From Streptomyces purpureus (lineage in GTDB: Bacteria > Actinomycetota > Actinomycetes > Streptomycetales > Streptomycetaceae), in NCBI RefSeq assembly GCF_014648195.1, contig NZ_BMQQ01000001.1, forward strand, positions 1-42,827: a stretch of DNA of 42,827 bases, in the 5' to 3' direction. Under the pieces are notes generated by a model. It was given only the letters and a program-made list of their open reading frames with translations. It was not told the DNA's origin and did no database searches. Made by a program: the position numbers and the translations under genes. Shown one piece after another: positions 26,586 to 35,411 of the stretch. The stretch's first letter is position 1. Each line of letters opens with the position of its first letter.

Positions 26586-27668
26586 TCAGGCGGACGCCCG
26601 GCGCACCAGCCGCGTCGGAGTGATCACCGAGCCCGGAGCGCCCGCCCCGGGCTCGTCCGCGTTCTCGTCCGCGCCCGTACCGGTGCCGTCCCCCAGCACC
26701 CGCATCAGCAGCCGGACCATCAACCGGCCCATTCCCTCGATGTCCTGACGGACCGTCGTCAGCGGCGGATCGCAGGACTCGGCGAGCGGGGTCATGTCGT
26801 CGAAACCGACCACGGCCACGTCCTGCGGCACCCGCCGCCCCCGCTCCCGCAGCACCCGCAACGCCCCGGACGCCATCAGGTCGTTGGCGGCGAACACCGC
26901 GTCCAGGTCGGGGGCGCGCTCCAGCAGTTCGGCCATCGCCCGGGCCCCGCTGTCGACGGTGAAGTCACCCTGGGCGATCAGCCCCGGCCCGCCGCCCGTG
27001 GCGGCGTCGAGCAGCGCGTCGCGGTATCCGTCGATGCGGTCGAGGGCCGAGGTCTGGTCGCGGGGGCCGGCGATGTGCGCGATGCGGGTGCGGCCGAGGG
27101 AGACGAGGTGGCGTACGGCCTCTCGGGCGCCGCCGCGGTTGTCGCAGTCGACGTACGGCACCTGCTGCCCGGCTCCGGCGCCCGGCCAGCCGGGCCTGCC
27201 GCCGAACACGGTGGGGACCTTGGCCCGGGCGATGACGGCGGGCAGTCCGTCGTCGTTGTGGAGGGAGAAGGCGAGCGCTCCGTCGACATGGCCGCCGCCG
27301 AGGTAGCGGGCTATCCGATCGTAGTCGCCTGACCCTTCCACCCACAGCAGCACCAACTGTGCGTCGTGCGCGGTCAGTTCGCGGCTGATGCCGCGTACCT
27401 GCTGCTCGAAGAACGGATCGGAGAAGACCCGGAACTCCGGCTCGGCGATGATCACGGCGATGGCGCCGTTGCGCCGGGTGACGAGCGTGCGGGCCGCGTG
27501 GTTGGGGACGTAGCCGAGCTCCTCGACGGCCCGGCTGACCTTCTCCACGAGGGGCCGGCGCACCCCCGCGCCGCCGTTGACGACACGGGATGCCGTCGCC
27601 CGGGAGACCCCGGCGCGGGCCGCGACGGCTTCCAGAGTGGGACGGGCCCCGGGGGTCGGCTCGGGCAA
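26586..27668 (-). CDS. LacI family transcriptional regulator of the glucan locus
   Basis: This 360-residue LacI/GalR repressor has an amino-terminal helix-turn-helix TLEAVAARAGVSRATASRVV (11-30), then the hinge region LGYVPNHAARTL. A periplasmic-binding-protein-like sensor domain completes it (VDCDNRGGAREAVRHLVSLG, FAANDLMASGALRVL, VGFDDMT). It should bind the GAGAGCGCTCTC palindromes at 22448, 22603 and 27771 and release them when an oligosaccharide, probably laminaribiose-like, is present. I chose a TTG start at 27668 because GAGGAG lies six bases upstream (27680-27675). The longer ATG start at 27770 would put the leader inside the operator and add a Pro-rich stretch. It lies 917 bases beyond the GH81 gene and is convergent with the hypothetical gene. 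Confidence 0.92.
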   Translation of the reverse strand: MPEPTPGARPTLEAVAARAGVSRATASRVVNGGAGVRRPLVEKVSRAVEELGYVPNHAARTLVTRRNGAIAVIIAEPEFRVFSDPFFEQQVRGISRELTAHDAQLVLLWVEGSGDYDRIARYLGGGHVDGALAFSLHNDDGLPAVIARAKVPTVFGGRPGWPGAGAGQQVPYVDCDNRGGAREAVRHLVSLGRTRIAHIAGPRDQTSALDRIDGYRDALLDAATGGGPGLIAQGDFTVDSGARAMAELLERAPDLDAVFAANDLMASGALRVLRERGRRVPQDVAVVGFDDMTPLAESCDPPLTTVRQDIEGMGRLMVRLLMRVLGDGTGTGADENADEPGAGAPGSVITPTRLVRRASA

Positions 27669-27770
27669 CGGACACTCCTCGTCGGACGCGGGCGGGCGGA
27701 CGCGCCGTACGGGCGGGCGCGGGCCTGGTCCGTACGGAAGCACGGGTAGAGGGTAACCGCTTCCCATCAC

Positions 27771-27788
27771 GGTGAGAGCGCTCTCACC
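27771..27788. promoter_or_regulatory. LacI-type operator upstream of the regulator gene
   Basis: GGTGAGAGCGCTCTCACC is a perfect 18-bp palindrome 103 bases upstream of the TTG start. It is the longest of the three copies, so autoregulation is likely. TAGGGT at 27794-27789 (minus strand) abuts it and could be the -10 box. Confidence 0.8.
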
Positions 27789-27821
27789 CTAATCGCCCGA
27801 GCCGCTCCCGCCCGACGACAA

Positions 27822-27858
27822 GGCGCCGCCCGCCCCCGCCGAGGGGACGGACGGCGCC
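27822..27858 (-). terminator. Hairpin after the M1 peptidase gene
   Basis: GGCGCCG (27822-27828) and CGGCGCC (27852-27858) pair perfectly, and the stem may extend by four bases with one mismatch. It lies 15 bases after the M1 peptidase stop (minus strand) and ahead of the regulator's control region. Confidence 0.5.
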
Positions 27859-27873
27859 GCGGAGCCGCCGGGC

Positions 27874-29418
27874 TCAGTGCCCGTGGTCGTGGTCGTGGTC
27901 GTGGACCGAGTTCGTCGCGGCGATCTTCTGCCAGGACTTCGGCTTCACCGGCTTGGCCGACTTCGCCCCGGCGCCGGACGGCGACGCCGCGAGCGACTTA
28001 GGGGCGATCCTCGCCTGAGCGGCGGTGGAGGCGGACGGCTTCACCGGCTGGTACAGCCAGGTGTCGAAGAGTCCGGCCAGCGGCTTGCCGGAGATCCGCT
28101 CGGCGTACTTCACGAAGTCGGAGACCTTGGCGTTGCCGTACTTGTACTCGGTCGGCCAGCCCTTGAGGATCGCGAAGAAGTCCTCGTCGCCGACCTTGTT
28201 GCGCAGCGCCTGCAGCGCCAGCGCGCCACGGTCGTAGACGGCGATGTCGAACTGCTTCTCCGGCCCCGGGTCGCCCGGCTTGACCGTCCAGAACGGGTCC
28301 TCGGCGGCGCGCTGCGCGTACACGTAGTCGGCGAGCTCCTGCGCGGTGCCCTCGCCCTCCTTCTCGGACCAGAGCCACTGGCTGTAGCGGGCGAAGCCCT
28401 CGTTGATCCAGATGTCCTTCCAGTTGTCGACGGAGACGCTGTCGCCGTACCACTGGTGGGCCAGCTCGTGCACGACCACCGACACGTTGGCGCCGTTCGC
28501 GAACTGCCGGGGGCTGTAGAACGGCCGGGTCTGGGTCTCCAGGGCGTAGCCGCTGGTCACATTGGGGACGTAGCCGCCCAGGGCGTTGAAGGGGTACGGC
28601 CCGAAGATCTCCTCGAGCCATTCGGCGACCTCGGTGGTGCGCTCCAGGGAGGCGCGGGCCGCTCCGGCGTTGTCGCCGAGGTCCTTGCTGTAGGCGTTGA
28701 GGACGGGCAGGCCGCCGGCGGTCTTGTCGGTGGTGATGTCGAACTTGCCGATGGCGAGGGTGGCGAGGTAGGTGGCCTGCGGTTTGTTGGAGCGCCAGTT
28801 GTAGCGGGTCCAGCCGAGCCGGGAGGACTGCGACTGGAGGGTGCCGTTGCTGATGGCCTGGGTGCCGTCGGGGACGGAGACGGAGACGTCGAAGGTGGCC
28901 TTGTCGAGCGGGTGGTCGTTGGAGGGGAACCACCAGACGGCCGAGTCGGGTTCCTGGGCGGCGACGCCGCCGTCGGGGGTGCGGTGCCAGGCGGTCCAGC
29001 CGCCGATCTTCAGTTCGGAGGGCTTTCCGGCGTACCGGACGACGACGGTGACGCTCTTGCCCTTGTCGAGCGGGGTGGCCGGGGTGATCTCCAGCTCGTG
29101 GTCGCCGGTGGCCTTGAACCGGGCCTTCTTGCCGCCCACCCGCACCTCGGAGGCCTTCAGGCCGAGGTCGAGGTTGAAGCGGGACAGGTTCTGCTTGGTG
29201 GTGAGGTTGAGGGTCGCCGTGCCCTCCAGCAGATCGGTCGCCGGCTGGTACTTCAGCCGCAGGTCGTAGTGGGACACGTCGTATCCGCCGTTGCCGCTGG
29301 CCGGGTAGTAGGCGTCGCCGATGCCCGGGGTGCCGGGGACGTAGTCGGCGGCCGATGCCGGGATCGCCAGCAGCAGGGAGGCCGCGAGCGCGCTCGGGAC
29401 GATCAGTCTGCGGTGCAC
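27874..29418 (-). CDS. Exported M1 family zinc metallopeptidase with His-rich tail
   Basis: This 514-residue secreted peptidase has a signal peptide (VHRRLIVPSALAASLLLAIP, cleavage near ASA-ADY). A beta-sandwich amino-terminal domain follows, then the gluzincin site: His317-Glu318-x-x-His321 in HELAHQWYGD, and Glu340 in WINEGFA. The substrate loop that reads GxMEN in classic M1 aminopeptidases is GYALETQ here. Its Glu294 is kept but the Met and Asn are lost, as I recall for short actinomycete M1 peptidases. The protein is much shorter than aminopeptidase N. It ends in HDHDHDHGH, an obvious metal-binding tail after a Lys/Pro/Ser linker. A GTG start at 29418 with GGAG at 29428-29425 is preferred over the TTG at 29430. 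It is divergent from the dipeptidyl-peptidase pair. Confidence 0.9.
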   Translation of the reverse strand: MHRRLIVPSALAASLLLAIPASAADYVPGTPGIGDAYYPASGNGGYDVSHYDLRLKYQPATDLLEGTATLNLTTKQNLSRFNLDLGLKASEVRVGGKKARFKATGDHELEITPATPLDKGKSVTVVVRYAGKPSELKIGGWTAWHRTPDGGVAAQEPDSAVWWFPSNDHPLDKATFDVSVSVPDGTQAISNGTLQSQSSRLGWTRYNWRSNKPQATYLATLAIGKFDITTDKTAGGLPVLNAYSKDLGDNAGAARASLERTTEVAEWLEEIFGPYPFNALGGYVPNVTSGYALETQTRPFYSPRQFANGANVSVVVHELAHQWYGDSVSVDNWKDIWINEGFARYSQWLWSEKEGEGTAQELADYVYAQRAAEDPFWTVKPGDPGPEKQFDIAVYDRGALALQALRNKVGDEDFFAILKGWPTEYKYGNAKVSDFVKYAERISGKPLAGLFDTWLYQPVKPSASTAAQARIAPKSLAASPSGAGAKSAKPVKPKSWQKIAATNSVHDHDHDHGH

Positions 29419-29530
29419 GGAAAACTCCAAGTCATGAGGTGGAACAGGTCTCTTGGACGTCTCTCGGACCCTATTCAGCCTCCTGGGATCAGGTCATGTC
29501 CATGGCCCCATCTGTCACGCGATCGCCATT

Positions 29531-29549
29531 TGGCGGACATGAACCGCCA
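29531..29549. promoter_or_regulatory. Inverted repeat between divergent peptidase genes
   Basis: TGGCGG and CCGCCA (6-bp arms, 7-nt spacer) lie in the 213-nt region between the M1 gene and the dipeptidyl-peptidase gene, just upstream of the latter's promoter. It could be an operator. The arms are short. Confidence 0.3.
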
Positions 29550-29575
29550 TCACCCCGGGCGTCCCTTGAGTCGCG

Positions 29576-29604
29576 TTGGTCCGCCGACTGCCCTCTTTTA
29601 TACG
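29576..29604 (+). promoter_or_regulatory. Promoter of the dipeptidyl-peptidase/carboxypeptidase pair
   Basis: TTGGTC (29576-29581) and TATACG (29599-29604) are spaced by 17 bases. The start point near 29611 gives a leader of about 20 bases before the ATG at 29632. That leader shows no good Shine-Dalgarno sequence. Confidence 0.5.
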
Positions 29605-29631
29605 GGAGTTGACTCCAGTACGTTCCCGCCC

Positions 29632-31650
29632 ATGCCGATATCCGTGCGGAGAACCCCGCTGTCGTGCAGAACACTCGTGGTGGTGGCCGCGGCCGCCCTG
29701 ATGTCCGTGCTGGTCACGCCCGCGACGGCGGTCACCCCGCCCGCGGCGTTCACCGCCCCGGCCCCCGGCCAGGGGCCACCCGGCCGGGAGTCCCGGCCCG
29801 TCCACTCCTACGCCGACGCGATCCGCGAGTCCGTGTGGGTGGACACCGGCCTCGACGGTGACGGCGACGGGCGCACGGACCGGGTCGCCGCCGACATCGT
29901 CCGGCCGCGCGAGCCGGCGGCGAACGGCCGCCGCATCCCCGTGATCATGGACGCCAGTCCGTACTACGCCTGCTGCGGACGGGGCAACGAGAGCCAGAAG
30001 AAGACCTACGACGCCGACGGCCGGCCCGTGCAGTTCCCGCTCTACTACGACAATTACTTCGTCCCGCGCGGCTACGCCTTTGTCGCCGTCGACCTGGCCG
30101 GCACCAACCGCTCCGACGGCTGCGACGACGTCGGCGGCCGCTCCGACGTGCGGTCCGCCAAGGCCGTCGTCGACTGGCTGAACGGCCGGGCCCGCGCCTT
30201 CACCAGCCGTACGGGCTCCGAGCCGGCCCGCGCTACGGCCTGGTCCACCGGCGCGGTCGGCATGATCGGCAAGAGCTGGGACGGCACGATCGCCAACGGC
30301 GTCGCCGCCACCGGCGTCGAGGGGCTTAAGACGATCGTGCCGATCGGCGCGATCTCCTCCTGGTACGAATACTTCCACTCCCAGGGCGCCCCCCTCTACG
30401 ACGCCAACCCCAGCTGGCTCTCCGAGTACGTCAACAGCCCCGAGGCGCGGGCGCGTTGCGCGGCGGTGCAGCAGCGGATCACCGCCGGGACGCCGTACAG
30501 CGGCGACCGGACCCCCGCCTGGACGGAGCGGGACCATGTGAAGGACGCCCACAAGGTGAAGGCGAGCGTCTTCGTCGTGCACGGCCAGCAGGACCTCAAC
30601 GTCCGCGCCAAGCACTTCGGCCAGTGGTGGGACGCGCTCGGCCGTAACGGCGTGGAGCGCAAGATCTGGCTCTCCCAGACCGGGCACGTCGACCCGTTCG
30701 ACTTCCGGCGCGCCGAGTGGGTCACCACCCTGCACCGCTGGTTCGACCACTACCTCCTCGGCGTCGACAACGGCATCGACCGCGAGCCGATGGCCGACAT
30801 CGAGCGGAGCCCCGACCGGTGGACCACCGACCGTGTCTGGCCGCCGCGCGGCACCGCCGCCACCACCCTCCGCCCGGGGCGCGGAGCGTCCGCCGGGGTA
30901 GGCACGCTCTCCCTGGCCCCGGCCCGGCCCGGCGCCACCGAGACGTTCACCGACGACCCGGCGCTCGGCGAGCTGGACTGGGCCGCCGCCGCGGACCGTT
31001 CCACCCCGTCGAAGGCCGCCTTCCTCACCCGTCCGCTCGGCCGGGACCTGCGGATCTCCGGTGCCTCGAAGGTGACGGTCACCGCCACTCCGAGCACCAC
31101 CAGCGCCCATCTGTCGGCCGTCCTGGTCGACCTGGGCCCGGACACCATCCGGGACTACGGCGCGGCCGGCGAAGGCATCACCACCCTTGCCCACCGCACC
31201 TGCTGGGGGGCGAGCACCGCGGGTGACAGCGCCTGCTTCAAGGAGACGAAGGCGAAGACGGCCGACGTCGGCTTCAACGTCGTCAGCCGCGGCTGGGCCG
31301 ACCTCGGCACCTGGGCCGACCCCGCCAAGGGCCGCCCGCTGACCCCGGGCCGGGCGTACACCCTCACCCTCGACCTCGCGTCGGCCGACCACGTCGTCCC
31401 GGCCGGCCACCGCCTCGCCCTGATCGTGGGCGGTACGGACCGGGGCCTCCTCGACGCTCCCGCCACCCGGCCCACCGTCACCCTCGACCTGGCCCGCACC
31501 TCGGCCAGGCTGCCGCTGGTCGGCGGCGCGTTCTCGTTCGTCCGGGCCACCTCGGGACCGGTGGCCGACGCCGCCCCGCCCGCGGCCCGGGGGGCGGGCG
31601 TGACCGCGCCGCGTCAGATCCGTCCGATCCCCGGAGGCTTCCCCCGATGA
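29632..31650 (+). CDS. Secreted Xaa-Pro dipeptidyl-peptidase-like hydrolase (S15/CocE type)
   Basis: This 672-residue exported alpha/beta-hydrolase has a signal peptide (1-33), then [22 protein letters not shown], the usual opening of S15 X-prolyl dipeptidyl-peptidases. The catalytic triad is Ser215 in GKSWDG, Asp321 in HGQQDLNV, and His352 in SQTGHVD. A carboxy-terminal jelly-roll (about 420-640) is the CocE/XPP-C domain. The likely role is release of X-Pro dipeptides from proline-rich peptides outside the cell. Acyl esterase activity is the alternative. Several Cys residues (Cys114, Cys115 and others) fit an extracytoplasmic location. The stop overlaps the next ATG by four bases, so the two peptidases are coupled. 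Confidence 0.88.
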   Translation: MPISVRRTPLSCRTLVVVAAAALMSVLVTPATAVTPPAAFTAPAPGQGPPGRESRPVHSYADAIRESVWVDTGLDGDGDGRTDRVAADIVRPREPAANGRRIPVIMDASPYYACCGRGNESQKKTYDADGRPVQFPLYYDNYFVPRGYAFVAVDLAGTNRSDGCDDVGGRSDVRSAKAVVDWLNGRARAFTSRTGSEPARATAWSTGAVGMIGKSWDGTIANGVAATGVEGLKTIVPIGAISSWYEYFHSQGAPLYDANPSWLSEYVNSPEARARCAAVQQRITAGTPYSGDRTPAWTERDHVKDAHKVKASVFVVHGQQDLNVRAKHFGQWWDALGRNGVERKIWLSQTGHVDPFDFRRAEWVTTLHRWFDHYLLGVDNGIDREPMADIERSPDRWTTDRVWPPRGTAATTLRPGRGASAGVGTLSLAPARPGATETFTDDPALGELDWAAAADRSTPSKAAFLTRPLGRDLRISGASKVTVTATPSTTSAHLSAVLVDLGPDTIRDYGAAGEGITTLAHRTCWGASTAGDSACFKETKAKTADVGFNVVSRGWADLGTWADPAKGRPLTPGRAYTLTLDLASADHVVPAGHRLALIVGGTDRGLLDAPATRPTVTLDLARTSARLPLVGGAFSFVRATSGPVADAAPPAARGAGVTAPRQIRPIPGGFPR

Positions 31651-32942
31651 GACCCCGTATCCGCGCCCTCGTCCTCGCAGCCACCTCGGCCGCGCTGGCC
31701 CTGCCGCTGCTCGGCGCCCCCGCGCAGGCCGCGGCCGATGACCGTACCGGCGCGCCGCCCCGTACCGGCTTCGAGACCTCCGGCGGTGCGCGCTGGACCA
31801 GCCAGCCCGAGGAGTGGGAATTCCTGGCCGCCGTCGACCGCGGCAGCGACCGGGTGTCGGCCCGGACCATCGGCACCACCGTCCAGGGCAGGCCGCTGCA
31901 GCTCCTCACCATCGGTTCCGGCCGGACCGCGAGCACGATGCTGCTGATCTGCAGTCAGCACGGCGACGAGCCGTCGGGCCGTGAGGCCTGTCTCAGCACC
32001 GTACGGGACCTCGGCTACGCCCAGGACCCGAAGACCCGGAGCTTCCTGGCCCGTACGACGGTCCTGGTGGTGCCGACGGCCAACCCCGACGGGAGGGCGG
32101 CCGACACCCGGGGCAACGCCGACGGGGTCGACATCAACCGCGACCACATCGCCCTGAAGACGGCGGAGGGCCGGGCGCTGGCGGCGGTGATCCGGGACCG
32201 GCGGCCCGATGTGATCTACGACCTGCACGAGTACGGCGGCACCTCGCCGTACTACGACAAGGACCTGCTGGCCCTGTGGCCGCGCAACCTCAACACGGAC
32301 GGCCATGTCCACGACGAAGCAAGGCGGCTGTCGGAGCGTCATGTCCGGCCCGCGGCGGAGGAGGCGGGCTTCAGCAGCGGGGTCTACGGCATCTGGACGG
32401 ACCCGGTCACCGGCGAGCCGCTCCAGCAGGTCGCGGGCGACGGCCAGGAACGCATCCTGCGCAACACCGCGGGGCTCAAGCACGCGGTCGGCCTGCTCGT
32501 CGAGACCCGGGTCGAGGCGCTGACGGAGGCGGAGAGCAAGGACCCGGCGCTCAACCACCGGCGCCGGGTGGACACCCAACGCGCGGCGCTGGAGGGCGCC
32601 TTCGGCTATGTCGACGCCCGCCGAGGCCGGATCGAGGCGGCGACCGGGCTTGCCCGGCTGACCGGGTTCGCCGACCGGGGGCCGGTGTATCTGGGCGGCG
32701 CCGACAACGACCCGGCCGAGCCCGCCGAGGTCCTGAAGGACCCGCCGTGCGGCTACCGCCTGGACCGCGCGCAGTACGACGAGTTCAAGGACGAGCTGGC
32801 GCTGCACGGCGTGGCGGTCCGGCCCGCCCCGGGCGGGGCGTTCGTGCCGCTGCGGCAGTCCCAGCGGGCCCTGGTGCCGCTGCTGCTCGACGCGCGGGCG
32901 GCGTACCACCTCACAACGGGTCAGGCCGTCCAGGCCTGTTGA
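31647..32942 (+). CDS. Secreted M14 family zinc carboxypeptidase
   Basis: This 431-residue exported metallocarboxypeptidase has a signal peptide ending near AQA (27-29). The Zn2+ ligands are His105 and Glu108 in QHGDEPSG and His194 in YDLHEYGG. The catalytic Glu286 is in LLVETRVE. Substrate-side residues PTANPDGR and DINRDH are typical of the family. It removes single residues from the carboxy terminus of peptides. With the dipeptidyl-peptidase just upstream (4-nt ATGA overlap, GGAGG at 31633-31637) it would degrade peptides from both ends in the medium or at the wall. M14 members that act on peptidoglycan are an alternative. A long perfect inverted repeat follows the stop. Confidence 0.87.
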   Translation: MRPRIRALVLAATSAALALPLLGAPAQAAADDRTGAPPRTGFETSGGARWTSQPEEWEFLAAVDRGSDRVSARTIGTTVQGRPLQLLTIGSGRTASTMLLICSQHGDEPSGREACLSTVRDLGYAQDPKTRSFLARTTVLVVPTANPDGRAADTRGNADGVDINRDHIALKTAEGRALAAVIRDRRPDVIYDLHEYGGTSPYYDKDLLALWPRNLNTDGHVHDEARRLSERHVRPAAEEAGFSSGVYGIWTDPVTGEPLQQVAGDGQERILRNTAGLKHAVGLLVETRVEALTEAESKDPALNHRRRVDTQRAALEGAFGYVDARRGRIEAATGLARLTGFADRGPVYLGGADNDPAEPAEVLKDPPCGYRLDRAQYDEFKDELALHGVAVRPAPGGAFVPLRQSQRALVPLLLDARAAYHLTTGQAVQAC

Positions 32943-32971
32943 TCCCGGGAGTCCGCCACCACCTGTGGTAA

Positions 32972-33006
32972 CAGGTGATACCGGGGAAAATCCCCGGTAT
33001 CACCTG
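32972..33006 (+). promoter_or_regulatory. 35-nt perfect inverted repeat directly ahead of the BCCT gene
   Basis: CAGGTGATACCGGGGA (32972-32987), AAA, and TCCCCGGTATCACCTG (32991-33006) form a perfect 16-bp stem with a 3-nt loop. It starts 30 bases after the carboxypeptidase stop. The last base touches GAAAGG (33006-33011), the ribosome site of the gene at 33019. It could terminate the peptidase mRNA, act as an operator, or hide the ribosome site in the mRNA. Confidence 0.8.
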
Positions 33007-33018
33007 AAAGGTGCCTCT

Positions 33019-34809
33019 GTGTCGAATGAGTCGCGCGAGCCGCACGGGTCGGAGGGTGGACCACAGCGGCCGCAGGGCCGGAAGGACCCGCACGACCGGA
33101 ACGGCCCGCTGGTGACGGCGGACCTCCCCGGCTCGCCCCACACCGGAGGCCGCTCCTCGACGGACCGGGTGGTCTTCGGTGTGACCGCGGCCCTGACGCT
33201 CGCCTTCGTCCTGTGGGGAGCGGTCGCCACGGACGCCCTGCACACCGTCTCCAGCAGCATGCTGTCCGGGCTCATCCACAACGGCGGCTGGGCGTTCGTC
33301 CTCGCCGCCTCCGGTTTCGTGGTCTTCGCGCTCTGGCTCGCCATCAGCCGCTACGGCCGGATCCCGCTGGGCAACGAGGGCGAGCCGCCGGAGTTCCGTA
33401 CGGTCTCCTGGGTCGCCATGATGTTCAGCGCCGGCATGGGGATCGGCCTGATGTTCTACGGAGTGAGCGAACCCCTCGCGCACTTCAGCGATCCGCCGCC
33501 CGGGACCAGCCCCGCCGACGCCGCCCAGGCCATGGAGACCGCCATGGCCACCACGCTCTTCCACTGGACGCTCCATCCGTGGGCCATCTACGCCGTCGTC
33601 GGACTCGGCATCGCCTACAGCACCTTCAGGCGCCGCCGGCGCCAGACCGTCAGCGCCGTCTTCGAACCCCTCATCGGCAAGCGCCACGCGGGGGGAACCG
33701 GCGGCCGGGTCATCGACATCCTCGCCATCTTCGCCACCCTCTTCGGCTCCGCCGCCTCCCTCGGCCTCGGCGCGCTGCAGATCGGCAGCGGGGCGATCGA
33801 ACTGGGCTGGCTGGACACGGTCGGCACCGGCCTCCTCGTCGGCATCATCGCCGTCCTCACCGTCGCCTTCGTGGTCTCGGCGGTCTCCGGGGTCGAGAAG
33901 GGCATCCAGTGGCTGTCCAACATCAACATGGTGCTCGCGCTGATCCTGGCCTTGTTCGTGTTCGTCGTCGGGCCGACCATCCTCGTCCTCGACCTGCTGC
34001 CCACGTCGATCGCCACCTACTTCGGGGAACTGCCGCAGCTGGCGGGCCGTACCGAGGCCTCCAGCGGCGAGGGGGTCGCCGACTGGCTGGGCAGGTGGAC
34101 CGTCTTCTACTGGGCGTGGTGGATCTCCTGGACGCCGTTCGTCGGCATGTTCATCGCCCGGATCAGCCGCGGCCGTACGATCCGGCAGTTCGTCGGCGGA
34201 GTGATCCTGGTGCCCAGCACGGTCAGCCTCTGCTGGTTCGCGGTCTTCGGCGGTACGGCGATGCACCTCCAGGAACGCTCGCGCCTCGGCGACGAGCCCT
34301 CGCCGGAAGGCCAGCTGTTCGCGGTGCTCCAGCAGTACCCCTGGGCCACGGCGATGAGCCTGCTCGTGATGGTCCTCGTCGGGATCTTCTTCGTCTCCGG
34401 CGCCGACGCAGCCTCCATCGTGATGGGCACGCTCTCCCAGAAGGGCGCCCTGGAACCGGGCCGGTTCGTCGTCGTCTTCTGGGGTGTGGTGACCGGTGCG
34501 GTCGCGGCGATCATGCTGCTGGTCGGCAACGGCCAGGGCGACGCGCTCGCCGGACTGCAGAACCTGACGATCCTGGTCGCCGCCCCGTTCGTGCTCGTCA
34601 TGGCGGGGATGTGCGTGGCGCTCATGCGCGATCTGCGCCACGACCCGCTCATCGTGCGCGGGGAGATGGGGGAGGAGGTCGTCGAACTCGCCGTGATCGC
34701 GGGCCACGAGAAGTACGACGGCGACTTCGAACTGCGCATCGGGCCCGGCGTCGGGCCCGACGCCGGCACCGGGCCGGAGGGGGCGCGGTCCCCGGTCGCC
34801 GGAAGTTGA
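33019..34809 (+). CDS. BCCT family (betaine/choline/carnitine) transporter
   Basis: This 596-residue inner-membrane transporter has twelve predicted helices between a 50-residue polar start and a 70-residue tail. The family signature in the eighth-helix region is present: YWAWWISWTPFVGMFIARIS, followed by GRTIRQFVGGVILVP. The GMGIGLMFYGVSEPL segment is the glycine-rich first-repeat element. Family members import betaine, choline or related quaternary amines, mostly with Na+ or H+, for osmoprotection. The substrate cannot be told from sequence here. GTG at 33019 has GAAAGG at 33006-33011. No choline oxidation genes are nearby. The perfect palindrome at 32972-33006 abuts the ribosome site and is likely to regulate it. 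Confidence 0.93.
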   Translation: MSNESREPHGSEGGPQRPQGRKDPHDRNGPLVTADLPGSPHTGGRSSTDRVVFGVTAALTLAFVLWGAVATDALHTVSSSMLSGLIHNGGWAFVLAASGFVVFALWLAISRYGRIPLGNEGEPPEFRTVSWVAMMFSAGMGIGLMFYGVSEPLAHFSDPPPGTSPADAAQAMETAMATTLFHWTLHPWAIYAVVGLGIAYSTFRRRRRQTVSAVFEPLIGKRHAGGTGGRVIDILAIFATLFGSAASLGLGALQIGSGAIELGWLDTVGTGLLVGIIAVLTVAFVVSAVSGVEKGIQWLSNINMVLALILALFVFVVGPTILVLDLLPTSIATYFGELPQLAGRTEASSGEGVADWLGRWTVFYWAWWISWTPFVGMFIARISRGRTIRQFVGGVILVPSTVSLCWFAVFGGTAMHLQERSRLGDEPSPEGQLFAVLQQYPWATAMSLLVMVLVGIFFVSGADAASIVMGTLSQKGALEPGRFVVVFWGVVTGAVAAIMLLVGNGQGDALAGLQNLTILVAAPFVLVMAGMCVALMRDLRHDPLIVRGEMGEEVVELAVIAGHEKYDGDFELRIGPGVGPDAGTGPEGARSPVAGS

Positions 34810-34887
34810 TCACGTGGGTTAAAGTTACCGACTGGTACTGACCACACCCCAACGGGTCCCCACGACCCGGAAGTTGGAGTAACACCC

Positions 34888-35175
34888 ATGCGTCGCTTCC
34901 TGACGACCTTCGCCGTCACCGCCGCCATCGCCGGCGGCACCTTCCTCGGCGCCGGCGGCTTCCAGGCCGCCCCCGACACCCTGGACCGCACCCAGACCGT
35001 CGGCTCCATCACCGTCAACATCGGAGAGATGCGCCAGCAGGTCGCCGACCTCCGCCGCAAGGCCGCCCAGCTCGACCGGCTCGGCGAGCGCGACGCCGCC
35101 CGCAAGGCTCGCGCCCAGGCCGACGCGCTGCAGCGCCGCATCGACGCGATCATCGCCGCCGAGGAGAACAACTAG
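34888..35175 (+). CDS. Small secreted coiled-coil protein, unknown function
   Basis: This 95-residue protein has a signal peptide (MRRFLTTFAVTAAIAGGTFL, cleavage near residue 26). Its mature part is almost wholly one charged helix (45-92; RQQVADLRRKAAQLDRLGER). Leu and Ala are spaced as in a coiled coil. No catalytic or metal motif is visible. The ATG at 34888 follows GGAG at 34876-34879. It stands between the BCCT gene and the ABC-F gene on the same strand, with a hairpin after the stop, so it is probably a single-gene transcript. It may be an envelope or extracellular oligomer. I know no family name. Confidence 0.65.
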   Translation: MRRFLTTFAVTAAIAGGTFLGAGGFQAAPDTLDRTQTVGSITVNIGEMRQQVADLRRKAAQLDRLGERDAARKARAQADALQRRIDAIIAAEENN

Positions 35176-35195
35176 CTTTTTCGGGGCTCGGTTCT

Positions 35196-35214
35196 CCCCC
35201 GGCTTCGCCGGGGG
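35196..35214 (+). terminator. GC hairpin terminator after the 95-residue gene
   Basis: CCCCCGGC (35196-35203), loop TTC, and GCCGGGGG (35207-35214) form a perfect 8-bp stem. This kind of hairpin is frequent after Streptomyces genes. It lies 20 bases after the stop at 35175. The remaining spacer to 35411 shows nothing else I can assign. Confidence 0.7.
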
Positions 35215-35411
35215 GACCCCCACCGGGCGCTTTGAGCGTCTGCGGCTCACTCGCCAGGCGGTCGTGGTGAGCCTCAGGGGGTCGTAGTAGTCAGCCCCGG
35301 GCGGTCGTGGTGGGCGGTTCCCGTATCCAGGGAGCCGCCCACCGCGCGTTCGTGCCCGGACCGGAACCGGATCCCGGCCGCCGCGCCGGCTGGCCTAGGA
35401 TGCGAGGCCTG

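Noticed and set aside
27669..27770. Upstream extension of the LacI-type regulator to an ATG at 27770
   Set aside because: It would add a Pro/Arg-rich stretch ahead of the helix-turn-helix and start at the edge of the operator. The TTG at 27668 has a far better ribosome site.
27877..29631. Upstream extension of the dipeptidyl-peptidase frame by nearly 600 residues
   Set aside because: It is the shadow of the minus-strand M1 gene. A signal peptide begins exactly at the ATG at 29632.
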